A stretch of 64,000 nucleotides of DNA from Saprospiraceae bacterium (lineage in GTDB: Bacteria; Bacteroidota; Bacteroidia; Chitinophagales; Saprospiraceae), in NCBI GenBank assembly GCA_016714895.1, contig JADKBV010000001.1:1302001-1366000 (forward strand), written 5' to 3'. Shown here piece by piece: positions 9,490 to 17,667 of the stretch; position 1 is the first letter of the stretch, and each line of letters opens with the position of its first letter. The translations under genes were made by a program, and so were the position numbers. The notes below the pieces were generated by a model. It searched no databases and was not told where the DNA came from. It saw only the letters and a program-made list of their open reading frames with translations.

Positions 9490-10551
9490 TTATTTTTGTG
9501 CCTTCCGGGCTTCTGCTATAGGCTTGAACGGACCGAACTTATGTTGTTCCGGATCGAATGAATCGCTGTAAGGACCAAAAGGATGATCGATCGGTTTTTT
9601 GGAAATATCCGGCCAATCCCCCGGTGTATCTTTGTGAGGTCTTGGCTGACTGTTGATAAAAGCAGCCAGGTCCCACGCTTCTTCATCGGTCAATTGCGGA
9701 GCTTCATAGCTAGCTCCCAAAGGCATATTGTATTTTACATATTTTGCAAAATTGGAAAGTCTGTACAGACCGGCTGCATCATTGTAAGAATGTTGTCCCC
9801 ACAATGGCGGATAGGTATATACGATACCATCTCCGGCTTTTATTCCGGCACCGTCTTTCAAATGGCAGGATGCACATTTTTCGAGGTATATTTTGTTGCC
9901 TTTTACGGGATCAGCAGCTCTGTCAAGAAAAGGCATATCTTTGAGTCCTGACCCTTTTACGACTGTTCCTTTTTCAACATTACTTCCCAAAAACAAAAGA
10001 TACATTTTGATAGCCTGCATTTCTTTGCTTGTGGTGTCCAAAGGCATTCCGTTGAGACTTCTTTCAAAACAATCGTTGACCCGTTTGTAAATATCTTCGA
10101 CTGAACCGCTTCTGGCTCTGAATTTCGGATAAATGGAAGCAACAGATCCGTAATTATTACCAAATATTTTTGTACCTGCATCCAAATGACAATTCTGACA
10201 ATTCATACCATTTGAAATCTGAGCCACACTACCCTTAGGGCCGAGATACGCAGCAGTATGTACGATGAGTTCACGTCCGTATAAAATCTGTGATTCGAGG
10301 GCAGATCCTTTTATACTTTCCGGGTCCGGTGCCAGCCAAAACCTGTCAGTTTCCTTTGTATACATATCTTTACCTTCTGCAACCTCCTGATTTTCTGATG
10401 TTTTTTCCGGCCATTGAAACAAATGTTCTCCTTCCTGATAGATGAGATATATAAAATATATCAAAATTACCATCACCAGAAGGATGACGTAAATGAGGTT
10501 TTGAAGGAGTCCAATGGAATTTACGGAGGACTTTGAATGATCAGAATTCAT
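9490..10551 (-). CDS. Membrane-anchored diheme cytochrome c, TsdA-like (thiosulfate dehydrogenase family)
   Basis: A 353-residue protein with an uncleaved N-terminal membrane anchor (about residues 17-38) and a periplasmic part. Two c-heme motifs are seen: C118-x2-C121-H122 and C226-x2-C229-H230. C161, in RVNDCFERSLNG, lies 39 residues after H122; in Allochromatium TsdA a Cys about 43 residues after the first heme His is the unusual axial ligand of the catalytic heme. YNMPLG supplies a likely Met ligand for heme 2, and the tail DHPFGPYSDSF...HKFGPF is typical of this family. The predicted reaction is thiosulfate to tetrathionate or the reverse, with electrons to the respiratory chain. It precedes the SoxB-like gene by 33 bp. 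Confidence 0.8.
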   Translation of the reverse strand: MNSDHSKSSVNSIGLLQNLIYVILLVMVILIYFIYLIYQEGEHLFQWPEKTSENQEVAEGKDMYTKETDRFWLAPDPESIKGSALESQILYGRELIVHTAAYLGPKGSVAQISNGMNCQNCHLDAGTKIFGNNYGSVASIYPKFRARSGSVEDIYKRVNDCFERSLNGMPLDTTSKEMQAIKMYLLFLGSNVEKGTVVKGSGLKDMPFLDRAADPVKGNKIYLEKCASCHLKDGAGIKAGDGIVYTYPPLWGQHSYNDAAGLYRLSNFAKYVKYNMPLGASYEAPQLTDEEAWDLAAFINSQPRPHKDTPGDWPDISKKPIDHPFGPYSDSFDPEQHKFGPFKPIAEARKAQK

Positions 10552-10702
10552 GATTCAAAAAATATTTGTTTAAGGGTTGAATTATTTTGAAAAGGCATCA
10601 TACAAAAGAAAGTAACCATAGTAATTTTTTACTATAAAAACTACAAAACCAAAAACAGTCGGTAAAAACTTATTTATGTAAAATAAACAGACTTTTATAA
10701 TG

Positions 10703-10717
10703 TACTTTCTGAAAGTA
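10703..10717. promoter_or_regulatory. 15-bp perfect palindrome before the cytochrome gene
   Basis: TACTTTC-T-GAAAGTA is a perfect dyad with 7-bp arms. It lies in the only long gap (10552-10804) of the sulfur operon, between the transporter and the cytochrome gene. It could be a regulator site for an internal promoter or a weak processing hairpin. No TANNTTTG box was identified in this gap. Confidence 0.35.
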
Positions 10718-10804
10718 TCATGTATCAAAGGCCAAACTTAAAATTAAAACCAAACAATGTAAAACGCAACAGCGGCCTTTTACCTGGATTATATTTTGAC
10801 AATT

Positions 10805-11218
10805 TTAGTGAGGTAATATATTTCTGATGACCCCATAGAGGTAGGTACCGATGACTGCAAATAAAAATACAATCACCATTGACAAATAACCGTATCCGAT
10901 ATTCACCACCATAGGTCCCGGACAAGCGCCGCTCAAGGCCCACCCCATACCGAATATGCTTCCGCCGACCAGATATCTGGTGATTGACTTATCCTTGGGA
11001 TAAAATACAATCGGATTGCCGCTGATATCCCGCAGTTTGAACTTTTTAATCAGAAACACTCCGATAACCCCAAGAACTACCGCAACACCTATGATACCAT
11101 ACATGTGAAAAGCCTGAAAACGAAACATTTCCTGAATTCTGAACCATGAAATGGCTTCGGATTTTGCCATGACGATGCCAAATAAAATTCCGGCTATTAA
11201 AAATTTTACTAACTTCAT
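10805..11218 (-). CDS. YeeE/YedE-type sulfur transporter, C-terminal half (DUF6691-like)
   Basis: A 137-residue membrane protein with four hydrophobic helices. The motif WALSGACPGP (C99) is the conserved Cys loop of the YeeE/YedE (TsuA) family of thiosulfate or sulfide-sulfur importers. In many Bacteroidota and Proteobacteria the transporter is split in two adjacent genes; the partner is 12 bp upstream. Cys residues in this family pass the sulfur anion through the pore. Together with the partner it likely imports thiosulfate or a persulfide equivalent for the downstream enzymes. Confidence 0.87.
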   Translation of the reverse strand: MKLVKFLIAGILFGIVMAKSEAISWFRIQEMFRFQAFHMYGIIGVAVVLGVIGVFLIKKFKLRDISGNPIVFYPKDKSITRYLVGGSIFGMGWALSGACPGPMVVNIGYGYLSMVIVFLFAVIGTYLYGVIRNILPH

Positions 11219-11230
11219 GTTGTAATGTCT

Positions 11231-11788
11231 TTAAAAAATGATTGGAAATAATAAGTGGGTCATTAACAAACCTCCGGCAAAAAAACCAATAACGGCAATT
11301 AATGAAGGCCACTGAAGGTCTGACAGACCGCTGATTGCATGTCCGGAAGTACATCCTCCGGCATACCTGCTTCCAAATCCGACCATAAGGCCTCCCAAGG
11401 CCAACAGTATAAAACTTTTCAGACCAAAAGCTGATTCAAGACTGAACAATTCTTCCGGCTGCATTCCTTTGGGCTCACTGAAACCCAATGCCGCGAGATC
11501 CTGTTTGGTAGCTTCCGAAATTTCCACAGGGTCGTCATTTTTTAAAACGGTTCCGGAAATAAAACCTCCGATGATGGCTCCTGTCAGAAATACGATATTC
11601 CAGATTTGACTTTTCCAGTTAAAATTAAAAAAACCAACGGTTTTACCTGCTCCTGCTGCGGCACATATGGTCCGAAGATTGGAAGAAAATCCAAATGACT
11701 GACCAAAAAACAATAACAGAAACATGATAGAAGATATAATCAGGCCTGAAAACCACCAAGGCCAGCTTTGTGTAAAAAATTCACTCAT
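11231..11788 (-). CDS. YeeE/YedE-type sulfur transporter, N-terminal half
   Basis: A 185-residue inner-membrane protein with hydrophobic helices. The conserved loop RYAGGCTSGHAISG (C146) and the early GFSSNLRTICA segment (C42) identify the YeeE/YedE thiosulfate-transporter family. It pairs with the C-terminal half 12 bp downstream and follows the rhodanese-Usp gene by 7 bp, so it is translationally close to both. The cytoplasmic rhodanese next door is a plausible acceptor of the imported sulfur. The exact substrate is inferred. Confidence 0.88.
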   Translation of the reverse strand: MSEFFTQSWPWWFSGLIISSIMFLLLFFGQSFGFSSNLRTICAAAGAGKTVGFFNFNWKSQIWNIVFLTGAIIGGFISGTVLKNDDPVEISEATKQDLAALGFSEPKGMQPEELFSLESAFGLKSFILLALGGLMVGFGSRYAGGCTSGHAISGLSDLQWPSLIAVIGFFAGGLLMTHLLFPIIF

Positions 11789-11795
11789 TTGTGTA

Positions 11796-13010
11796 TCATT
11801 TGGTATTAAAATGAAAGGTAATAATGGGTTTAAATAAATGTTTAATCAGAGATTCCGCAGCACTTTTGTGAAAAAATCCTCCTTTTCCGTGTGTTCCGAC
11901 AAAAACAAGGTCGGCGTCCTGGGTTTTCAAAAATTCATTCACTCCGACTTCCACATCCGGTGCCACAATGATGTGACCATAGTAGCTGTTCAGGTTGTGG
12001 GCAGTTGCATGTTTTCGGATATTTTCATGTACTTTTTGCGGGTCGACAGCCAGATCATTATGGATATACAACATATGGTATGTTGCATCAAAATATTTGG
12101 AAAAAGTCTGCATGAGCGGTATCTCGGTATGATCGTCTTCCATAAAATCATGAACGAACAATATATCTTTGATGACCAGATCTGACCTGTCGCACATCAA
12201 TGAAAGCAACGGAATATCAGATTTTCGGGCAACCATCTGGGCTTCGGTTGAAGCAATTTTTTCTTTGACGCCCCAAACACCTTTGGTTCCCATAACAATG
12301 AGATCGTACTGGTTTGATTCGCCAAACTCAATGATGGTATCCGTAACTTTACCGAATTGCAAATGTATGGAAACGGATTCTCCGTACAATACTTTCAACT
12401 GGTTGAGCTTTGCTTCAGCAATTCTTTTTTGTCCGTTGACATAATCGATATCAATCTCTCCGCAGGTTTCAATATTCCCGTTTCCATCCAATGTCACCGT
12501 ATCAGGAAAATCCAGAACGTGCAGAAAATGAATATCCACAGACAAATGTTCTTCAAGATTTCTCACCAAAAGATACGAAAAATCTGCCTGAACTGAAAAG
12601 TCAGTGGGTATCAATACTTTCAGGACATTTTCGTCTTTCATGGATGCCACTGCCGATGATACAGCGGGTACCGTCTCTTTGACGAGGTCGTCAATCTTAA
12701 TCCCACCTTTTTCAGCTAATGTTTTAACATCGGAGAGCGAACCGCCGTCGACTACATGATTCACACCTGAAGAAATGAGGATTTTTTTGGCATGTGCACT
12801 TCTGTTGCCACTTCTGCAATACACCACAACCTGAGGATACACTTTAAGGTTTTGTGCATGAGACTCAACCTGCTCAAGCGGAATATTTAAGGCCCCGGGC
12901 AAATGCCCTGTTGCAAATTCATTTTTGCTTCGAACGTCCACAAAAACAGCTCCTGGAAGAAGGGTCACATCATCCGGCTGATTCAGAATCTTTTTTAGAA
13001 ATGGTAACAT
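11796..13010 (-). CDS. Rhodanese domain fused to two universal-stress (UspA) domains
   Basis: A 404-residue cytoplasmic protein. Residues 15-105 are a rhodanese fold with active-site loop CRSGNRS (C65), which carries a persulfide. Residues about 130-265 and 275-404 are two UspA-like domains; the first has VMGTKGVWG and the second FVGTHGKGG, the Usp nucleotide-loop signature. A sulfurtransferase fused to tandem stress domains suggests regulated sulfur handling. It lies 40 bp after the persulfide dioxygenase and 7 bp before the transporter. The role as carrier between importer and dioxygenase is inferred. Confidence 0.86.
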   Translation of the reverse strand: MLPFLKKILNQPDDVTLLPGAVFVDVRSKNEFATGHLPGALNIPLEQVESHAQNLKVYPQVVVYCRSGNRSAHAKKILISSGVNHVVDGGSLSDVKTLAEKGGIKIDDLVKETVPAVSSAVASMKDENVLKVLIPTDFSVQADFSYLLVRNLEEHLSVDIHFLHVLDFPDTVTLDGNGNIETCGEIDIDYVNGQKRIAEAKLNQLKVLYGESVSIHLQFGKVTDTIIEFGESNQYDLIVMGTKGVWGVKEKIASTEAQMVARKSDIPLLSLMCDRSDLVIKDILFVHDFMEDDHTEIPLMQTFSKYFDATYHMLYIHNDLAVDPQKVHENIRKHATAHNLNSYYGHIIVAPDVEVGVNEFLKTQDADLVFVGTHGKGGFFHKSAAESLIKHLFKPIITFHFNTK

Positions 13011-13050
13011 GTTAATATTTATATGGATGGCTAAAGATAATCAAAATATA

Positions 13051-14442
13051 TTAATTTTCAACGGCTTCTCCTTTGGCAATCCACTCGTTCATACCCGGAG
13101 AATAATTGGTAATGTTGCTGAATCCTTCTTTTGCCAATATTGAATAAGCAATTGAAGCCCTGTCGCCACCCTGGCAATGAATAATTACTTCTTTATTTTT
13201 GTCAATTTTTGACAAATTTTCAGGCAATGTTCCCACAAAAACGTGATCAGCTCCTTTGATATGACCTGCTTTATATTCAGCGTCACCTCTTAGGTCCACG
13301 ATTTGATTGGCACCGTTGTTTGTTTTGGTTTTGAAATCGTCAAATCCGATCATGTTTACTTTTTGTAAAGAACCCTCGTAAAGATCAGTTGACGGAATGT
13401 ACCCCATAACTTTGTCAAGACCAATACGCATCAGTTTTCTGGTAAGATCTTCCAATTGAGATTCGTCTGCCAACAAAATGAAAGGTTCGTCATATTTTAA
13501 AAACCAACCTGCCCATGTTGCAAAGGCATTATTTCCCTGAATATTGATACTGCCTGGAATAAATCCATTGGCAAAATCGACTTTATTTCTGGCATCAATG
13601 ACCTTAATCCCTTTTTCCATAGCAGCCTTTAATTCTGCAGAGGAAAGAAGTTTTTGTGAAGGCACAGATGTAAGCAACGGTCTGTCCACTTTATTAAGGG
13701 TCTTCATCATCGCAAAATATTTTGGCGGTTCAGGTTGATCTGACAACAGATAATCGACAAATCCACCTTTATTGTCCTTGTATTGTAATGCCCAGTTTCT
13801 GATTTTTTCGTAACCTACCGTTGTGCTCGGTACTGCTCCCAGTGCTTTACCACAAGCAGATCCTGCTCCGTGTCCCGGCCAAACCTGAAGATAGTCAGGC
13901 AATTCGTCAAATTTTCGGATGGATTCGTACATCTGTAACGCTCCGGCATCCTGAGTTCCTTTGATTCCTGCTGCTTTTTCCAAAAGGTCAGGTCTTCCGA
14001 CGTCACCGACAAATACAAAATCTCCGGTAAACAGCATCACCGGTTCTTTGCTGGCAGGTGTGTCCGTCAATAAAATACTGATACTTTCCGGTGTATGTCC
14101 CGGTGTATGGATGATTTCAAAAATCAGATTGCCGATTTTTACCTGATCACCGTTTTTTACCCCTTTGTGAGGAAACTGATATTGCCAATCCGGTCCTCCT
14201 TCATCAGAAAGATACATTTCCGCACCTGTTAAAGCTGCCAATTCGCGGGAACCGGACAAAAAATCCGCGTGAATGTGGGTTTCAAAAATGTGGGTAATCT
14301 TCATATTGTTTTGTTTCGCAATATCAATATAGGTATCCACATCTCTTTTCGGATCGATGACTGCAGCCACACCTGCTTTTTGACAACCAATCAAATAACT
14401 GGCCTGAGCCAAACTTTTGTCATAAATGTGTTGAAATAACAT
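13051..14442 (-). CDS. Persulfide dioxygenase-rhodanese fusion (MBL fold, CstB-like)
   Basis: A 463-residue enzyme. Residues 1-230 form a metallo-beta-lactamase fold of the ETHE1/sulfur-dioxygenase group: H56, H58 and D60 in THIHADF, HTPGHTPES and GDFVFVGDVGRPDL supply the iron site. A degenerate rhodanese (about 270-365, no Cys in its LLADESQ loop) and an active rhodanese (C423 in CQGGDRAS) follow. This MBL, inactive-rhodanese, active-rhodanese order is that of staphylococcal CstB, which oxidises persulfides to sulfite and thiosulfate. It is the first gene of the seven-gene sulfur operon and is expected in the cytoplasm. Confidence 0.88.
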   Translation of the reverse strand: MLFQHIYDKSLAQASYLIGCQKAGVAAVIDPKRDVDTYIDIAKQNNMKITHIFETHIHADFLSGSRELAALTGAEMYLSDEGGPDWQYQFPHKGVKNGDQVKIGNLIFEIIHTPGHTPESISILLTDTPASKEPVMLFTGDFVFVGDVGRPDLLEKAAGIKGTQDAGALQMYESIRKFDELPDYLQVWPGHGAGSACGKALGAVPSTTVGYEKIRNWALQYKDNKGGFVDYLLSDQPEPPKYFAMMKTLNKVDRPLLTSVPSQKLLSSAELKAAMEKGIKVIDARNKVDFANGFIPGSINIQGNNAFATWAGWFLKYDEPFILLADESQLEDLTRKLMRIGLDKVMGYIPSTDLYEGSLQKVNMIGFDDFKTKTNNGANQIVDLRGDAEYKAGHIKGADHVFVGTLPENLSKIDKNKEVIIHCQGGDRASIAYSILAKEGFSNITNYSPGMNEWIAKGEAVEN

Positions 14443-14465
14443 ATTCTATAATTTATTTGTTTGTG

Positions 14466-14510
14466 CAAAAGTAGGCAGGACTAAAAATTTATGCTGTAAC
14501 AAATGTTACC
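14466..14510 (-). promoter_or_regulatory. Promoter and CRP/FNR-type site of the sulfur operon
   Basis: The minus strand has TACTTTTG (14473-14466), a TANNTTTG -7 box 24 bp before the dioxygenase ATG. The dyad TGTAACAAATGTTACC (14495-14510; arms GTAACA/TGTTAC) is centred 29.5 bp upstream of the box. That is the class II activator position of CRP/FNR-family proteins. The same layout appears before the SulP gene and the second dioxygenase gene. Confidence 0.62.
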
Positions 14511-14515
14511 TAATG

Positions 14516-14529
14516 ATGATCTGGATCAT
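14516..14529. promoter_or_regulatory. Palindrome ATGATC-TG-GATCAT between divergent sulfur promoters
   Basis: A perfect dyad with 6-bp arms sits midway between the two CRP/FNR-like sites. It may be a second regulator site for both directions. Nothing else in the window repeats it clearly. Confidence 0.35.
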
Positions 14530-14564
14530 ATTTTTTTTCAAAACAAGGCATTTATAATGACTAC

Positions 14565-14610
14565 TGTAACAGTTGTCACACAAAAAAAATAGTCGAAACG
14601 TCTACTTTTG
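14565..14610 (+). promoter_or_regulatory. Promoter and CRP/FNR-type site of the SulP gene
   Basis: TGTAACAGTTGTCACA (14565-14580) is a dyad with 6 of 7 arm matches. It is centred 30.5 bp before TACTTTTG (14603-14610), a -7 box 48 bp before the SulP ATG. No TTG element is at the usual spacing, which fits a promoter that needs the activator. Confidence 0.62.
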
Positions 14611-14658
14611 CCACGTTTTTAAAATTAAACATCATTTTATCATCCTATAAATACTTTC

Positions 14659-16326
14659 ATGAAATATATACCTTCTTTAACATGGATTAAAAATTATGAC
14701 AAAAAATGGCTTAGCGGCGATATCTCTGCCGGTCTCACGGTAGGGGTCATGCTGATACCTCAGGGCATGGCTTATTCTATGTTGGCCGGATTGCCTCCCA
14801 TTTATGGGCTATATGCAGTGACGATACCTTTGATTATTTATGCGCTGATGGGTACGTCCAGGCAATTGTCTGTCGGACCGGTCGCCATGGTCAGTTTATT
14901 GATATCAAGCGGGATCGGACATCTTGCCGTTGCCGGTAGTGAAGAATACATCGCCATTGCTATCTTACTGGCATTTCTGGTAGGGATCATTCAATTTTCG
15001 ATGGGAATCTTCAGGCTGGGTTTTCTCGTCAACTTTTTGTCTCATCCGGTAATTGCAGGATTTACTTCTGCCGCTGCTATTATCATAGCTTTAAGTCAAT
15101 TTAAACATTTATTGGGCATCAAAGTCAGCGGTGAAAAATTTACAGACATCGCCTCCCAGATATTTCAGAATATTGGTCAAACGCATCCGGCAACCCTGGC
15201 TATCGGTTTGGCTTCTGTTGCGATTCTTTTAGTGGTGAAAAAAATCCATAAAATGATACCCGGTCCGCTGGTCGTCGTTGTATTGGGAATTTTGGTCGTC
15301 TTTTTTGCCGGATTGTATGATCAGGGCGTAAAAATTGTTGGGGAAATTCCGGGAGGATTGCCTTCTTTTGGTTTGATATCTTTGGATTTGTCTACCATCA
15401 ATAATATTTTGCCGACAGCATTGACCATAGCATTTGTTGGTTTTATGGAATCCATTGCTGTAGCGAAAGCCATTCATGCCAAACACAAAAATTATAAACT
15501 GGACGCAAATCAGGAATTGGTGGCCCTGGGCGTTGCCAATATCGCAGGGTCGTTTTTTAAATCATTTCCGGTCACCGGAGGATTTTCGAGAACAGCTGTC
15601 AATGATCAGGCAGGTGCCAAAACGGGTCTGGCATCACTCATCAGTGCTGCATTAATCATCCTTACGTTGCTGTTTTTTACATCCTATTTTTATTATTTAC
15701 CTAATTCGGTACTGGCGGCTATCATCATTGTTGCTGTTTATGGACTGATAGATTTTAAAGAAGCCAAACACTTGTTTCATGCTGACAAAACGGATTTTTA
15801 TTTGTTTATGGCATCTGCAACAGGCACGTTGATACTCGGTATTGAAGAAGGCATAATTCTGGGTGTGATATTATCCATTGCGGTATTGGTGTACCGCGTT
15901 TCTTATCCACATTTTGCAGAATTGGGTCAGCTCAACGAAGGTAAAGATTTTCGGAATATCCTCAGATTTCCGAATGCAACCACCCGGGATGAAATCATCA
16001 TCATGCGGTTTGATGCACAATTATATTTTGCCAACAGCAATTTTTTCAAAGACAACGTTCACCAACTCATAGCGGGACGCAAAAATCCCAAGTTTTTTAT
16101 CCTCGATGCTTCGCCGGTTTGTATTGTGGACTCTACGGCTGTACATGCCCTGATGGATCTGCATGCCGAGTTGGAATCGGAAGGCATTACTTTTCTTTTT
16201 GCCAATCTGATCGGACCTGTAAAAGATTTGCTCAACAAAAGCGGGCTGACCAAAATGGTAAAATCAGAACATAGTTTTATGTCTACCAAAGATGCTTATG
16301 ATTATGCTTTACAGAGGTTATCATAA
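14659..16326 (+). CDS. SulP-family anion transporter with C-terminal STAS domain
   Basis: A 555-residue inner-membrane transporter. The SulP signature is at residues about 15-55 (SAGLTVGVMLIPQGMAYSMLAGLPP), followed by about ten to twelve helices and a STAS domain from about residue 440 (IIIMRFDAQLYFANSNFF; FILDASPVCIVDSTAV). SulP proteins move sulfate, bicarbonate or related anions. Divergence from the sulfur operon and the shared activator motif suggest that it exports or exchanges sulfate or sulfite from persulfide oxidation. It is monocistronic, with a terminator directly after it. Confidence 0.9.
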   Translation: MKYIPSLTWIKNYDKKWLSGDISAGLTVGVMLIPQGMAYSMLAGLPPIYGLYAVTIPLIIYALMGTSRQLSVGPVAMVSLLISSGIGHLAVAGSEEYIAIAILLAFLVGIIQFSMGIFRLGFLVNFLSHPVIAGFTSAAAIIIALSQFKHLLGIKVSGEKFTDIASQIFQNIGQTHPATLAIGLASVAILLVVKKIHKMIPGPLVVVVLGILVVFFAGLYDQGVKIVGEIPGGLPSFGLISLDLSTINNILPTALTIAFVGFMESIAVAKAIHAKHKNYKLDANQELVALGVANIAGSFFKSFPVTGGFSRTAVNDQAGAKTGLASLISAALIILTLLFFTSYFYYLPNSVLAAIIIVAVYGLIDFKEAKHLFHADKTDFYLFMASATGTLILGIEEGIILGVILSIAVLVYRVSYPHFAELGQLNEGKDFRNILRFPNATTRDEIIIMRFDAQLYFANSNFFKDNVHQLIAGRKNPKFFILDASPVCIVDSTAVHALMDLHAELESEGITFLFANLIGPVKDLLNKSGLTKMVKSEHSFMSTKDAYDYALQRLS

Positions 16327-16360
16327 GTTTATACCGACTTCGTTTTAAATAAAAATAATC

Positions 16361-16391
16361 AAAACCGTTGAATGTTTTCAGCGGTTTTTTT
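16361..16391 (+). terminator. Rho-independent terminator of the SulP gene
   Basis: AAACCGTTGAA and TTCAGCGGTTT pair over 11 bp with one G-U wobble around a TGTT loop, and run into a T tract. It begins 35 bp after the SulP stop. Confidence 0.82.
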
Positions 16392-16515
16392 ATTTTTAAA
16401 AGCCGGTTCTTCAATTGTCATAATTCCTTTGCCGCTTCTCCGGAAGATAAGTAAAGCTTCACCTTATATAAAAACCATGAGGATTGACTTTTAACGGTTT
16501 TTCATTTGGAAATGT

Positions 16516-16536
16516 GTAAGAATTTTCTTACCTTTA
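16516..16536 (+). promoter_or_regulatory. Palindrome and near-consensus -7 box before the LEA-like gene
   Basis: GTAAGAA-TT-TTCTTAC (16516-16531) is a perfect 7-bp-arm dyad overlapping TACCTTTA (16529-16536), one base from TANNTTTG. An overlapping dyad would suit a repressor site. The start codon is 34 bp further on. Confidence 0.35.
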
Positions 16537-16569
16537 CGTGTTATTACACAAATTTATAAAATTAATATT

Positions 16570-17605
16570 ATGGGATTCCTGAGTTCATTAAAAAGATTGT
16601 TTTTTGCTACCGAAAGTGTAGCTAAATCCACCGTAAATAAAGGTGTGGAACTGGCCAAAGAAAAAGGTCAAGAATTGGCTCAGGAGGGCAAAGAAGCCCT
16701 TCAGCATCTGGACGAAAAAACTTCAGGTTTCAGAGAATCGGTAGCCCAAAAAGCAGAAGAATGGAAAGATAAAGCCGAAGATATCGCCGAAAAAGTCGGA
16801 GATTTAGCTGAAAACGCAGGAGATAAAATTGCAGAAGCAGGTCACAAAGTTTGGGAAAAAGCCGAAGACCTTGCTGAAAAAGCAGGAGACATCGCAGAAA
16901 AAACCGGCGACAAAATAGCCGAAACCAGCCAACAGGTTTGGAACAAAGCCGAAGATCTGGTAGAAAAAGTAAGTCATACTGCAACTGAGACCACCGACAG
17001 TACTTCTGAAAACATCCATACAACAGCTACGGAAAGTACACTTTTCAACTGATCTTGTTGACAACGTTGAAGAACAAACAAATTCAACCTGGGACAAAGC
17101 CGGAAATATCCTTGAAAAGGTAGGAGAAAATATAAAAACCACCGGTTCACAGATTTTCGAAAAAACAAGTGAAATCGCTGAAAACCTGACTGAAAAAGTC
17201 GTTGAAAACAGTGATAAGGTCTGGGACAAAGCGGCAGATCTGGCTGAAAAAACAGGAGATAAAGTAAAAGAAGGCGGTGAAATCCTCTGGGAAAAAGCCA
17301 AAGCGGCCGGAGCTGCTTTAGAAGAAAAATTTGAAGCCACGGTTGAAAAAGCCAAAACATTTGAAAAAGAAGAAGAGGCAAAACCAAAACAGGAATTTGC
17401 TTCAGATGACCTCAATGCAGGTGGTTCATTGTTAGACAACAAAGATGACTTTTTTGCCAAAGCTTCTCAATATGCAGACGGTCATTTTGATGCCTTCAGC
17501 GAAGGAAAAGTAGTCATCAATTCCAATCCTGACACAACAGACAAACAAGATGATCAGAAGGATATTGACGGCTTAATTGACGACGCCATTGTTGTAAAAG
17601 ATTAA
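16570..17605 (+). pseudogene. LEA/apolipoprotein-like repeat protein, split by a frameshift
   Basis: The first frame gives 160 residues ending at 17052. The following frame (+1) stays open to TAA at 17605 and continues the same Lys-Ala-Glu repeat, so one gene of about 345 residues was likely intended. The switch lies near ACACTTTTCAACTGA (17038-17052). The protein begins GFLSSLKRLFF and is then mostly 11-residue amphipathic helix repeats, with a 29-residue superrepeat (KAEDLAEKAGD...GDKIAE...VWEK). It ends in an acidic tail (DGLIDDAIVVKD). Such LEA-like or YtxH-like helices protect membranes or proteins under stress. The second part has no ATG of its own. A sequencing error, a real lesion or programmed slippage are all possible. 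Confidence 0.7.
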
Positions 17606-17616
17606 AAATCCTGAAC

Positions 17617-17630
17617 ATCAGGCAGCGAAT
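17617..17630 (+). repeat. 14-bp motif ATCAGGCAGCGAAT, copy 1
   Basis: This motif lies 37 bp before the ECF sigma gene ATG. An identical copy lies 50 bp before the lipoprotein gene at 19672. Both lie in the short gaps before genes of one locus, so it may be a promoter element of the sigma factor or an mRNA element. Confidence 0.5.
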
Positions 17631-17667
17631 AGTATATTATTAGTGTCTTATATATATACGACATCAC

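Noticed and set aside
16804..17460. Reverse-strand open frame opposite the LEA-like gene
   Set aside because: It is the antisense of a Lys/Glu/Ala repeat; the sense strand has the clear repeat protein.
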